Assembly: GCA_019321725.1 (NCBI GenBank)
Contig: CM033109.1
Span: forward strand, 7,285,993-7,349,992
Source: Paulownia fortunei
Taxonomy: Eukaryota; Streptophyta; Magnoliopsida; Lamiales; Paulowniaceae
Length of the DNA: 64,000 nt
Direction of reading: 5' to 3'
The translations under genes and the position numbers were made by a program. The notes below the pieces were generated by a model, which saw nothing but the letters and a program-made list of their open reading frames with translations, searched no databases and was not told the origin of the DNA. This document shows, one piece after another, positions 47,485 through 59,905 of this stretch. The first letter of the stretch is position 1. The number at the start of each line of letters is the position of its first letter.

Positions 47485-47927
47485 TCAACAAGAATAATTT
47501 TTTATTACTTTATAAGATATATAGATTTTACCTTGATGTAAATCTGTGTAATCTAGCTTTGCGTGCTGACAATTAAACTCAGAAGATAATCTTATAATCC
47601 CATCGTAAGATAATTGGATATTTTAAAATGAAGTGAATGCTTATAATCAATGATGATAAGATATTTGTACTAATTTGAGTGGGTTTTGACTCCAGAAGGC
47701 TTCAAGTTTTTTCCAACATTTTTCAGCATCATGACGTAAATATTGCCCAAAAATGGAGTCGTTCTGCACTCTTAAAGCATTACGTATTGAAATAAAAGAT
47801 CTAGACTGCTATTTAAGGAGCCTAAACGCATTGAAACAACAAGAAAGAAGCAGCCAATATTCGTTAATGGCATAAGACAGAGATATAAAAGAAAAAAGGA
47901 CCAGCTAAGGTTGCACTGAGCTTAATT

Positions 47928-50161
47928 ATGGAAATCCATTTTCTGTCTAAGGTTTTGGTTTCGGTTGCATTGACTGGTGTTTTAGGACTGTTTTTCCGGC
48001 TGTATAATGCGGTGGTGGCGCAGCCATGGAGGCTTCGTTCCGCCCTGCTGAAGCAAGGGCTGAGAGGGCCACCTCCTACTTTTCTTCACGGAAACATATT
48101 GGAAATGAACAAAGCCAGGGAAGCAGCTGCTAAAGCCACCACCATCAATGGCCCCCCATCCTCCCACAACTGTGGGGCAGCCCTTTTCCCCTTTTTTGAC
48201 GAGTGGAGGAAGCAATATGGTACTTGACTCTTCTTTCTTTGAATCTCAAACTCAATCTCATAACAACAAGAATCACTTTACTATTTATTACACTGTACAA
48301 TGACGCGTGTAAAACATTGATTTGGTTTTTGGCAGGAGATGTATTTATGTTTTCCCTCGGCAACACGCAAATTGTGCACGTGACTCAACCGGAGATGGTG
48401 AGGGAGATAACTACGTGTACATCGTTGGACTTGGGGAAGCCGACGTATCAAGCCAAAGAAAGAGGTTCTCTACTTGGACATGGCATTCTTACTTCAAATG
48501 GACCTCACTGGTTTCACCAGAGGAAGATTCTTGCACCTGAACTATACATGGAGAAAGTAAAGGTACAAAAGTTATAGCCCCTCTACAGAACTTATACCAT
48601 AAACAAGATATATTCCTTTAAGTTTCATTAGAAGTCAGCTTTGTACCTCTATTTATTAATTTTACACACTCAGGGGATGGTAAATTTGATTCAAGATTCG
48701 ACTATTGCGTTGCTGAACTCATGGAAGAATATAGTTGAGGCAGAGGGTGGATTAGCAGACATTAAAATTGATCAGTACATGAGAATTTTCTCAGGGGATG
48801 TAATAGCTAGAGCTTGTTTCGGGAGTACTTATTCCAAGTGTGAAGAAATTTTCTTGAGACTCAAAGCCCTCCTAGAAGTTGCATCCAAGAATGTTTTGGC
48901 CATAGGGATTCCAGGCATGAGGTAGAAACACTTTTGTTTCTCTACATCAAGCATATATAGTTGATATATAAAAATTTCATGGTTTGATTGATTAGTTCTC
49001 AAGCAATGCAGGCATCTTCCGACGAAGAGCAACCGGGAGGCATGGGCGCTAGAGAAAGAAATCAAGACATTGATCTTGAATGTGGTGAAGGAAAGAAAAG
49101 AAGCAGGATTTGAAAAGGACTTGCTGCAAATGGTACTTGAAGGAGCCCAAAATAGTGACCTGAGCCAAGATGCAATCGATCGATTCATCGTCGACAACTG
49201 CAAGAACATATACTTGGCAGGGTATGAGACCACTGCTGTTTCAGCAACATGGTGCCTCATGCTGTTGGCTTCTCATCCTGAATGGCAGGAACGAATTCGT
49301 GCCGAGGTTCTTGATCTCTGCAAGGGCCAAATACCAGATGCTGAGATGATTCGGAAAATGAAACTGGTATTTTAGATTAAGAGGTGTTTGGATATTTTAT
49401 AATATTTTTGAAGTTTATAAGATAATAGAGCTTATTTTTAAATAAGCCTTTAAAATATTTGGATAACATAAGATTATATAGCTTATAAAATATTAATAAT
49501 GATAATTTTGTAATTAATATAATCAAAACTACAAAAAAATCTTTTAAAAAAGTCTAACCAAACACTCTCTTGCTCTTTTTGAAAAGGCATACAAGATCCC
49601 ATCATCTTATTTTGGGAGTTGTATTATGTGCTTATAAGCTCACCCAAACAACCTTGACATTCAAATCTATTCTCCTCCTACTTCATATTTTTCTAGACTT
49701 TGATCATAATTTTTGAAGTGGATTTTTGTTGGCAGCTGACAATGGCAATTAATGAATCGCTACGCCTATATCCTCCGGGGTCCGTGGTATCGAGGGAGGC
49801 CTTGAAAGACATGAAATTTGGGGACATTAATGTCCCAAAGGGTGTGAATTTGTGGATATTGTTGACAACTTTGCACACCGACCCTAAAATTTGGGGTTTC
49901 GATTCCTACGAATTCAATCCTGAGAGGTTCGCAAATGGGATCACTGGGGCATGCATGTTTCCTCATTTTTACATGCCATTTGGAGTTGGACCCCGAGTGT
50001 GTCTAGGGCAAAACTTGGCTTTGGTTGAACTCAAGATACTAATATCGCTAATCTTGTCTGAATTTTCATTTTCTCTATCTCCCAAATATATCCACTCACC
50101 GGCACTGAATGTGGTTATTGAGCCTGGCCATGGAGTTAATCTTTTGATTAAAAAGTTGTAA
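47928..50161 (+). CDS. cytochrome P450, CYP714-like
   Basis: ER-anchored haem monooxygenase. Exons 47928-48219, 48336-48562, 48674-48921, 49012-49366 and 49736-50161 join in frame to 515 residues, full length for the family, without a stop. Seen: N-terminal anchor (VLVSVALTGVLGLFFRLYNA), proline hinge (LRGPPPTFLHGN), I-helix AGYETTA, ExxR as NESLRLYPP, PERF as FNPERF, and the haem-binding loop PFGVGPRVCLGQNLA with its Cys ligand. Hinge and N-terminal wording (LYNAVVAQPWRLRSALLKQG, IRGPPP-like) resemble CYP714 of clan 72. Known CYP714 enzymes oxidise gibberellins (rice EUI, Arabidopsis ELA1/2) or, in CYP714E, triterpenes; the substrate here is unknown. TATAAAA at 47884 is very close to the start codon and TTTAAGG near 47812 is an alternative promoter element; neither is certain. 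A foldback element ends ~440 bp upstream. Confidence 0.93.
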
Positions 50162-50421
50162 GTTTGTTTCGATTTATCATATTCATTAGTATTATTGTGC
50201 TATGGAGTAGCCATTTGTGTTTGTACTTTTTTCTTCTTGGTTTCCTATTATTTATTATCATGTGTATTTCAGAATTCAGACTATTACACTCTCTTTCATT
50301 AGAATATGTTGTCTTGTTTTAATCACTTTTAACTTCTGATTATGTTATAATATAAAGTTGTAACATCGAAAACTAAAAATTGACACAATATTTTTTAACT
50401 ATTTTACATGCATGAGACCAC

Positions 50422-50535
50422 GTCCAAAAAATAATAATTTAGTAATTCAAAATGGTTACAAATAAGTATTAGGATTTAGTCCAAAAAATAATAATTTAGT
50501 AATTCAAAATGGTTACAAATAAATATTAGGATTTA
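50422..50535 (+). repeat. 57-bp tandem duplication downstream of the P450 gene
   Basis: GTCCAAAAAATAATAATTTA... at 50422-50478 is repeated at 50479-50535 with about one difference (AAGTATT against AATATT). Noncoding. Confidence 0.93.
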
Positions 50536-50830
50536 AACAATAAAAGACTCCATCTTTTATTCGATGTTATTCTTGTACGAATCAATTAGAAACTTGTTCT
50601 TGCAAAATCCCCTCAATTTTAATCTATACTATTGAACTCTTTTCAACGCTAAATCCATCAAACAATAGATCGTCCTCTTTGAAAACTCACCATCACCATC
50701 TTCTCGCGAATAATGTATATTGACAATGATGTTGCAATCTAGTTTGCAATGTTAACAACTCTTCTTGGCAAACATGAATTTTAGTGAAGTTAATGATGGG
50801 TTCGTGCAATTCCGAAAAATGTATACGCAA
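50536..50830. other. dispersed repeat fragment
   Basis: Bases ~50540-50700 resemble ~27525-27700 (same order of short shared words). Probably a retroelement fragment; no coding sequence seen. Confidence 0.45.
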
Positions 50831-52897
50831 TGAAATTTAAATTTTTTTTGGAACAAAACAAACATTACATCACATGTAATTAAAATTGAATCCTGGAACC
50901 CTTACATGATTATTCAGTTGTACGTTTTTTGATACTTAAAACAAAAAGGTTTCAGAAACCCTTATATTGATTTGCACTCCGGCTAATATAGGAATTGAAA
51001 CGATTCAAATCGTTATCCCAATACGAATGAATCTTCAAGTTTTTCAATTCAAACCCCTTTAATTGAAAACTAATTCGCTTCTAGCATCTCAAATGTTATC
51101 CATCTACCGGTATCCACACCTTAGATGCTCACTCACAACTGATTCCTATGCTAGTAGTTTTATATTCTATAATTCTATACTAGAATGATTTTATTTGAAA
51201 AAAGAATACACTAACAATTAGTGTTTTAGGTGTTTAATTTAATTTTTAATTCAACAATTGAATCAAAAATTAAACTAGGTAAAATGTCGGCGAACTTTTG
51301 GAGATTGAAGGAGAAAGAATGGACGAATTTTTGGAGATGAAGAAAACCATTTTTCCTCAATCGAGATTGGCTGTTTTTTCACTTTTTCCAGCAAAAAATC
51401 TGAAATAAAAGTCCTTTATATGTAAGACTCTTCTTTCTTATCTCTAACTCTTTTATGAAGTTTTCACATCTCATAAGGATTTTTCTTTTTCCTTATTACC
51501 TCTTAGGAATTGAATTCTTAATCCAACTTCCTCTAGGAATTGAATTTCCAATCTAATTTCATAATAGGCTTCCTACAAGCCCACACATAATGGGGTTAGG
51601 CCTAATTAATCAATTAGGTCATGATTTAATTGATCCAATTGATTAAATTAATTTATCTAATTAATTAGATCCATCTTAATTAATTAAATATTTCAATTGG
51701 GATTTCCTAATCCAATTAGGTCTAATCAGTTTATTTAATTAATTAATTAAATTAATTCCGTATTTCAATTAATTTAAACCTTATTAATTAATCACATTAA
51801 TTAATTTAATCCAATACTTGGATTAATTTCTAGGCTAAAGATAAGGACTTGTCCAAGTTTTATGTGTGACCCCTTAGGTTCACTCTAAACTAGTCGTGGG
51901 CTCACAACTCTTGTGACTAAGTTGAACAATTAATTATTCTGATTAATTAATCCAATTAATTAATTCTCTTAGAATTAACCCATTAATTCCAAGAACCCAC
52001 AAGTCATGGGAAGCATCTAATAATACATTATTATTCCTAATCTTAGGTGATAGTGTGAACCTATTCCAATTACGAATACCAACCAAGTACGGTCATTCCG
52101 TCATCTAATCTCCCGATTGAGCCTAGGGTATGGATGATTAGTCGAAATCCCATTATCTCAATAACTATATTTCCATTCCGAGTAGCTTGACTCGATGATA
52201 AACAATTAAAAAATCTCACGTTTAATTTCCATTCAACCTTAGTCAATGATTTTAGAGTCAAATAAAGTGGAACACATAGGAGATTTACACATTCATCTAG
52301 ATATGTGACAGATCTTTGTTGATCACTTATTAATCTCCATACATGAAGATGTTACATCCAATGTAAACCCCTTGTGATTGTCATGCAATCGAAAAATACA
52401 TCAAAGTGCAACATGTCAGGCACAAGATTACCATGGTGTCCAAGGACTAATTCTTGAACTAATACAACGAAGAAATCCTCATTCGACAATAGAATATTTT
52501 TAGTTGGGAATTTTCAAGTGGGATAATTTAGTGTAGTTATTCCCCAACAAGCACCCACATACATACACTAGTATCTCCATACCAATGCCCATAGAACGAG
52601 GCATCCTCCTTTTGAGCCTGCATCATATGCGCAAGTCTCAACTAGATCAATGATGTCCCATCTCATTGATTCTTGACTTGAAACGTTTTAAAACCACAAC
52701 CTTAGAGGCATATTCCACGATCGTCATCATATGCACGATCATACCCCATAGTTATGTGTGATCTAATAACTTTATCTAATTATTATGATGAATTTAAAAT
52801 AAATATTATTATTTAAATGATATTAATATGAATAAGAATGATTCACAAGAGTATAAGAACGGCTAGATTAATTGGCTCACAGGGTACTACTTTAACA
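50831..52897 (-). repeat. probable 3' LTR of an old copia element
   Basis: On the minus strand it begins TGTTAAAGTAGTACCCTGTG at 52897, directly after a purine tract (GGGCAAGCGGGAGAT) that follows the RNase H coding remnant. It is proposed to end TTTAAATTTCA at 50831, giving ~2.07 kb with TG...CA ends. The right border is well supported by context, the left border only by the CA and the change in sequence character. It includes an AATTA-rich stretch (51600-51800). Confidence 0.6.
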
Positions 52898-53505
52898 ATC
52901 TCCCGCTTGCCCTAGAGAAAATTGCCCACGTATTAAGGCCCATCTTCCCTAATATATCCTTCAAATACTTATCTAAAGGGTTAAATCAGTGGGTCTGCTA
53001 TATTTTCTATTGAGGCAAATATTTCCATGTTGATGTTGCCTCTACAACAATTTTTAGAATCATAGTATCGTTAATCTATTTCTGCTTGGATCCTTTGATG
53101 AGACATTGACTTCTTTACTTGTGAAATAGCCCCCATTGTTTTCGTAGTACTCTATTACTTAATCAACAATGGTTGAAACTACATCCAACACTTGGATTAA
53201 GTTCTCTATCTAAACAGTCCATTTTTGCAACATCGCATGCCCTGATATATTCAATCACGGTGGTGGAATCCACGGTTGTTACAAGTTTGTAACTCTTTCC
53301 AACTAATGGTCCCAACATTTAGGATAAACACGAATCTAGACATAGACTTCAAGTCATCTACTTTAGACAAAAAACTAGATGAAGCATCTTAATTTCAATT
53401 CTCCATAATCGTACTCCAAGAAGAAATCCTTAGTGCTTCATAAGTTCTAAAGATCGTCTTTATAGCTTCCAATGCTTTTTCTATTTAAATGATGGATATC
53501 TGCTC
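52898..53505 (-). pseudogene. old copia element: RNase H remnant
   Basis: Minus-strand fragments in shifting frames: NALSVMSRYPSF (~53505), AIKTIFRT, SMSRFVFILNVGTISWKEL (~53330-53275) and IFASIENIADPL (~53010), followed by the purine tract. These match the copia RNase H order (VVSRYQ..., SGFVF..., ENLADP). Heavily mutated. Its upstream partner is the reverse transcriptase remnant beginning near 55930, on the far side of the inserted copia fragment. Confidence 0.78.
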
Positions 53506-55935
53506 ATGACACTCAGAGCATTTCTGATATGCCCATACATTCAATATGCCCCTCAAAACTCTTAACTGGTAAGCTCTTAGTAAAGGGATCAGCAAGATTT
53601 TCTGCAGATGCAATCTTGCACACTGTCACATCTTCTCATTGAACGATATCCCTAACAAGGTGATACTTTCGTTCAATGTGTTTTCCACGTTGATGGTTTT
53701 TGGGCTCTTTTGCATTTGCCACTGCTCCACTATTGTCACAGTGTAAAGTTATGGCCTGTGATGCAGAAGGAACCACCTCAAGGCTCAGCAGAAACTTCCT
53801 CAGCCACACGGCTCCTTTAGCTGCTTCACAAGCCGCCACGTATTCTGCCTCCATTGTTGAATCAACAATACAAGATTGCTTGATACTCCTCCAAACAACG
53901 GCACCACCACCCAATGTGAACACTGACCCTGATGTGGACTTACGAGAGTCCCTATCAGCCTAAAAAATAGAATCAGTATAGCCCACTGGCACCAATTCTG
54001 GAGCTGAATAAACTAGCATATATCCTCTAGTTCTTCGAAGATACTTGAGTATATGCTTTACAGCAGTCCAGTGCTCCAGCCCCGGGTTTGACTGATATCT
54101 ACTGACAATCCCAACAGCATAACAGATATCTGGTCGGGTACACAACATAGCATACATGAGGCTTCCTACAGCCGAGGCATAAGGAACCTTCTTCATGTAT
54201 TCCACTTCACTAGGAGTCTTAGGACAGTGCTCCCGTGACAAGTGAATTCCATGTCTGAAAGTGCTTGGCCTTTCTTGGAATTTTGCATAGCAAACCTCAC
54301 CAGTATCTTGACAATATATGAAGCTTGCGATAGAGCAATCTGTCTGTTCTTCCTATCCCGAATGATATGGATTCCTAGAACATAGTTTGCTTCTCCCAAG
54401 TCCTTCATATCAAAATGTTGTGCCAACCAGTGTTTTGCTAATGTTAACACTCCTACATTATTTCCAATGAGTAGGATGTCATCCATATACAACAAGAGAA
54501 AAGTCACCTTGTCGTTCATAATTTTCTTATAAACACAAGGCTCATCAGGTTTCTGATCAAAACCATAACTTTTTATAGCTTGATCAAACCTGATATTCCA
54601 AGATCTAGACGCCTGTTTAAGTCCATAAATGGACCTATTCAGTTTGCATATTTTATGCTCTTGACCCTTTTGGATAAAACCATCTGGTTGCATCATATAG
54701 ATATTCTCGTCAAGATTTCCATTAAGGAAAGCTGTCTTGACATCCATTTGCCACACCTCATAATCAAAATAAGCTGCAATGGATAAGAGAATCCGAATAG
54801 ACTTTAGCATGGCCACAGGTGAGAAGGTTTCTTCATAGTCGATTCCTTCTCGCTGGGTAAAACCCTTAGCGACCAATCTAGCTTTAAAGGTCTCTACCTT
54901 TCCGTATGCTCCTCTCTTTCTCTTATAGATCCATTTACACCCTATGCGTTTTACCCCATTAGGCATATCTACAAGATCCCAGACAGAGTTAGTATACATG
55001 GATTTCATTTCTGAATGGTCAGCGTCTACGTCATCCATAGCTTCTCTATACGAGGTGGGATCCTCTTCTTGTTCAGTGGAGACTGTCTCGAAAGACTCTC
55101 CATAGAGCAAGTATCTAGAAGGTGGTCGAATGACTCTCCCACTACGTCGAAGCGGTGGAGGCTCCTGGATAACTGGAATCGATTGTTGTTCTCCCACTAT
55201 CTCTTGTGCCTCATGTCCCTCATTCTCAGTATCAGTACCTGGAGGTAACTGAACAATAGGGACATGATCTCCTCCCATCTCAGATAATGGTGAATCAGTG
55301 GGCACAGTAGGTGGAACCTCCATATGTCTCCCACTGGGTCCAAAAACTGACGGTAGTAGAAACATGAATTCAAACTGAGTGGGTTCAATGCGGATCTCTG
55401 GAATGGATGATCTAGGAATATTTTCCTTCATCTCTTCCAAAAGAACCTTACTCTTGGATTCATGTTCTTCTATATATCTGTCCTCTAAGAAGGTTGCATT
55501 TGTACTCACAAATACCTTCTTGTCCTGAGGACTATAGAAGTAATATCCTCTTGTTCCCTTAGCATATCCTACAAAGATGCATACCTCTGATCTTGATTCC
55601 ATCTTTTCCATCTTACCCTTAAGCACATGTGCAGGACATCCCCATACCCGGATATGTCTTAGATTGGGCTTACGCCCATTCCACAACTCTAAGGGTGTCT
55701 TAGGTACAAATTTAGAAGGAACCATATTCAATAAGTATACCGCAGTCTGTATAGCATATCCCCAAAAGGATTTAGAGAGAGTGGAGAAGCCAAGCATGCA
55801 TCTGACCATGTCTAACAAGGTCTTGTTTCTCCTCTCTGAGACACCATTCTGCTGGGGAGTACCTGGTGCGCTCAGCTGGGATACAATCCCATTTTCTAAC
55901 AAGTATGTTCTAAAGTCGTTAGATAGATACTTGGA
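53506..55935 (-). pseudogene. copia fragment: integrase end, reverse transcriptase, RNase H (no LTRs)
   Basis: A much better preserved copia piece. On the minus strand: the integrase tail (YLSNDFRTYLLENGIVSQLS, GTPQQNGVSERRNKTLLDMV), linker, reverse transcriptase (EVWQMDVKTAFLNGNLDENI, the active-site box LLYMDDILLIGN, GLKQASRSWN), then RNase H (GSVFTLGGGAVVW-type region, IVDSTMEAEYVAACEAAKGA, LHCDNSGAVANAKEP) and its end VKSFEGHIECMGISEM near 53520. Open frames: 54193-55974, 53960-54241, 53636-53923. Only one frame change (near 54250) and one stop (TAG near 53959) break it. Gag, protease, the integrase core and both LTRs are absent, and both ends join directly to the coding sequence of an older copia. 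Confidence 0.9.
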
Positions 55936-58650
55936 TTTAGGATAGTCCAAACATCCTTTCAGATCTATCTCCATATATTTTGATGCCCAATCCCTAGGAT
56001 GTTTCTCCCAAATCCCTCTTGAAGAACTTTGTAGATGACAAGTCTCAGTTGACTACAACATTCCTACATCATCTCTATAAGTAGAATATTATCAGTGTAA
56101 AACACAACAATCATCACCATACTCCTACTAACCCTCTTGCACACATATGGCTCATTCTTAAGGAAATCAAACCATTTGATTGCTTTGGCGAATTGAATGT
56201 TCCACATTCGAAAAATTTATTTTGAGTCCTTAATGAATCTCTGAAGCTCACAAACATTTTGCTTGCTTCTGTTTGATATGACGACCTCAGACTGCTTAAC
56301 TTATATCTCATTCTCAATACCTCTATTGAGAAAGACGGTCTTTACATCCCTTTGCCATATCTAGTAGTTGTAATATGTAGATATAACCAGTATAATATGA
56401 ATGGACTTTAGTATCACATCTAGTAAAAGGAATCCTGAACAGTCAACATCTTGACTTTGAGCGTAACACTTTGTTACTAGTCATGCCTTTATAGGTCACC
56501 ACTTCCCCATGATCTTCAATTTATACTTGCAGACAATGGGAACCATTCCCATTAATTAGCGCACCAAAGTCAAACCTTGTTGGAATACATAGAGTCAATT
56601 TCGGATTGCATGACATTTCGCCATTTTTTGAATTGATATCATACATCATTACTCCTTAGTTAGATCAATATTTAAAAAAGATATCCTCATTGCTGGTCTT
56701 TAGCAAGAGGCTTTTATCGTATAAGTGGCCCTGAGATCCTTTCAGATCTCATTGGAGGTTGTGTACTAGAAGTTTTAGAAAATTTTTCATATACCATTGC
56801 CACTTGTGAGACAAACTATGGTTCTTGAACTATTTCAAGTTCTATGATCAAGCCATTTCTATCTAATAGAAATTCCTTCTTCTCAAGAAGGTGGCGTCCC
56901 TAAAAAACAAACTCTTTTGTTCTTAGAAACCATAGAAATGGTATCATTTAGATTCATTTCGATACCCCATAAATTTGCACCGCTTTAAAGAAGCAGGCCC
57001 TTGTATACCCTTAGGTAAGTATGCGAGGGGTCTTTTACCACATCATATCTTATATGATATTTTGGGTACCGACTTAGATGATATCCTTACTTGATAAGAA
57101 TATCGTCGATTCTAGGGTGAATTCTCATAATGAAGGAGGAAATAGTTGAAACTCAACTTGGATTCACTTAAAGTGAGAATCTCATTCTCCATTAGATAAT
57201 CAAGAACTTACCATCTTAGTATTCTCTTTCTCGATCATATTGATGGATTTAATACTTTGGTCGGTTTAATTCTCTACTTCATGTCTAAATTTTTTGAACC
57301 CTTCAAAGAATATTAGAATAATGAAGTAAGAATAGTTCGCTCGTGCACTAACACTTAATGGACTACTTATGTCTCTTTGGATCACATCCAAAGGCGTGGT
57401 CTGCTCCATTTATCCCATAAATTGTGATTTGGTCATATTTTCCTTGATACAAGATTTATAAGTTGGCACTTCATGCAAGTCCAAAAGGTTAAGCAAATGT
57501 ACCATTTTGTGAACTCTTTCTTTAGAGATATGACCTAACCTTACTTACCAAGAGTATGCACTGTTTTAATTATCAAATTCTTATATTACTTTGTTGATTA
57601 TGTGCATGAAATGTTAGGATTGTATAGTTCATTTGTCAATGTAACAAAAACAAATAACTAATACTGTCCTAAGTCCATCCAGAGTTAAATGGAACATTTC
57701 TATAGCCAATAAAGCAATGCTTACCTTATTCTCAAGCTTAAGGATCGTCATTTGTCTTAGTCTCTATTTTCTTGTCATCTATTGCAACCCCTTACATAGA
57801 TGGAATCATATCCGATATCCAATACCTAAGAAAAAATTTATCAATCTTAATGGTTGATAACAACAAAGTGTAAACTTGAATTAGAACCCCATCTAATTCA
57901 ACTCAACAAGTCAATACTTGTGTTTCCTCTTTCTATGCCCTAAATATCCACAATGGTGACAAACATCTACATTGAGTCGGTAAGATTATTTGTTTGTCTA
58001 GATTATCCTATGTGGAATTACTAGCGATAACCATTATCTTATGCGAGGCAGAAATTTAAGCATTCATTCAATTAATATCCATTTATGATATGGTATTTAA
58101 TTATAAATATCTCCCACTATGTTATTCAAATCTCATCATCTTCTACAGTATGCCACTACTTTTGATAGAAGGCATGGGTCCCACCCAATATTGCCAATTT
58201 ACGCTTGATATCGAACCAATAAAAGTTCTCAACTTGAAATATTTTCAAGTGAAGGTCATACTAGATTTATTATATAAGATCTCATCGTTTTCTTTTCTTG
58301 TTTATTTAATGTTCATTATCCTAACGATAGCAAACATACATCATAAGGAAGCATTAAATAAACACAACATATATAACATACATACTAAAATAAATAGATG
58401 ATCATGAGCCTTTAATCCTATGCAATCCATTTGAGGCAAAGTGGATCAAGGTCAATCTAAGAGTGGTAATTAAAATGCAAATAGACCTATCTATTACATA
58501 AATGTATCTCATACATTCATGGGCCGTGATTTCTTGCTTTTTCTCCATCATCATTCAATTTTTTTGTAATGTCTACCAAATTATAAAAATATTAACCTCA
58601 CCATTTAATTTTACTCTCATTATATTTGCTAAAACTATAAGAAACCTTGG
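55936..58650 (-). pseudogene. old copia element: gag to reverse transcriptase remnants
   Basis: Degenerate minus-strand coding sequence upstream of the inserted fragment. Recognisable pieces: a gag zinc knuckle CHHCGYLGHRKRK (~57920-57965); reverse transcriptase pieces WQRDVKTVFLNRGIENEI (~56350-56300), FDFLKNEPYVCKRVS (~56175-56130) and VVFYTDNILLI (~56115-56080, the YVDD box mutated); then KRDLGET and GLGIKIYGDRSERMFGLS, ending at ~55935. Pre-integrase and integrase between ~56500 and 57900 are too decayed to place. The 5' part is cut by the Athila insertion at 58657. Confidence 0.75.
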
Positions 58651-58651
58651 A

Positions 58652-58656
58652 ACAAT
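58652..58656 (+). other. candidate target site copy of the second Athila element
   Basis: ACAAT directly left of the LTR. Its partner would be to the right of the window. Confidence 0.45.
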
Positions 58657-59905
58657 TGTTGCGAAAATTTATAAATGCAAGTGTACGTTATCGTTACAAG
58701 TAATAAAATAATGAGTAGATTATTATTCCCAACGAAGACTATTGAGTTACTAAATACCGAAATTATGTCAATTCAAATTTTATTTGAACAAACGAAATTA
58801 AGTGACAATTGATGCAAATGAATTTAAATTACTCTAAAAAATGAGGCGCAAAATCGAATAAAAATAAATATCAATGATTATAAAAACCTAGGGTTATGAT
58901 TTCATCATAATTAGTTTGAATTGAATAATCTATCTCATCAATTTCAACTTATTTCTCAAGTGATAGTCGAGAATCCCTAAATTATCCATTAGCCTCTCCC
59001 AAGGTCTAATGAAAATATTATCAATTGCTAACTCACTATATTCCTATGTGAATTACAACAATCAATAATTCATTTAGTTCTATGGATCTCCAACAAGACT
59101 ACACAAATCATAAAAATATATTCCTATCTCACATGCAGTTTATGGTTCTCTACACCTAGAAATAGACACATATATCACCTCCTAGGTCAATATGATTAGC
59201 AAATCATTCAATTAGTGGCCAAATAATTGAAAGCATTAAGAATAATATAGAAAACTCAACTTGATAGATAAATCAAGAATTGACTTGATAAAATATTCAA
59301 CACATCCTAATTAGATTACATCACAACCCTAGAAATGGAAATTAGTTCATGGTGAAAATAAGAAATATCTTAAAAATATTCATACACATATTCAAATTAA
59401 AAGATAAAAATAAAAATCAAACTTTAAAGATGATGAGATTTTCTTTCCTTGTAGATATCTTTCTTCAAGCTTGGAAGAATTATCTCCTCTTCCCCAAAAT
59501 TCTTTCTTCTTGTCTTGTTCTTGTTTTTCCACAATCTTCTCTCTCTATTTTGTCTCCAATCTCTCCTCCATCCTCATTTGGAGGCTCTTGGGATCTTAAA
59601 AATCTAATTGGGATGCCCTAAAGATGGCAAAATGTCCATTTTACCCTCACAACAAGGCTGCCTTCACTGGACGGAGTCCATTTTCCAGTAGCTGTAGCGC
59701 CTAGGCGCTGTAGCTACTGTTCATTGGACGATTTTTTTTTAATTTGAGAAAAGTGTAGATTTTTGTGCATCTAATGACATTCTTCTTTATCTTCAACTCT
59801 ACAAAATAAACGCTAAAAATAATAATAAAAATTATAAAAATCTCAAAACTAATTAAAAATTTAAGCAAATGGTACTCAATTAATGGGTATAATTTCCACT
59901 CATCA
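58657..59905 (-). repeat. 3' LTR of the second Athila element
   Basis: 1249 bp, from TGTTGCGAAAATTT to CCACTCATCA on the plus strand (minus strand TGATGAGTGGAAATTATACC...). Homologous throughout to the LTRs at 19596 and 25180. The palindrome AGCGCCTAGGCGCT is intact at 59696-59709. Confidence 0.92.

Noticed and set aside
48322..48540. Second frame overlapping P450 exon 2
   Set aside because: Shadow of the true frame, which carries the P450 sequence.
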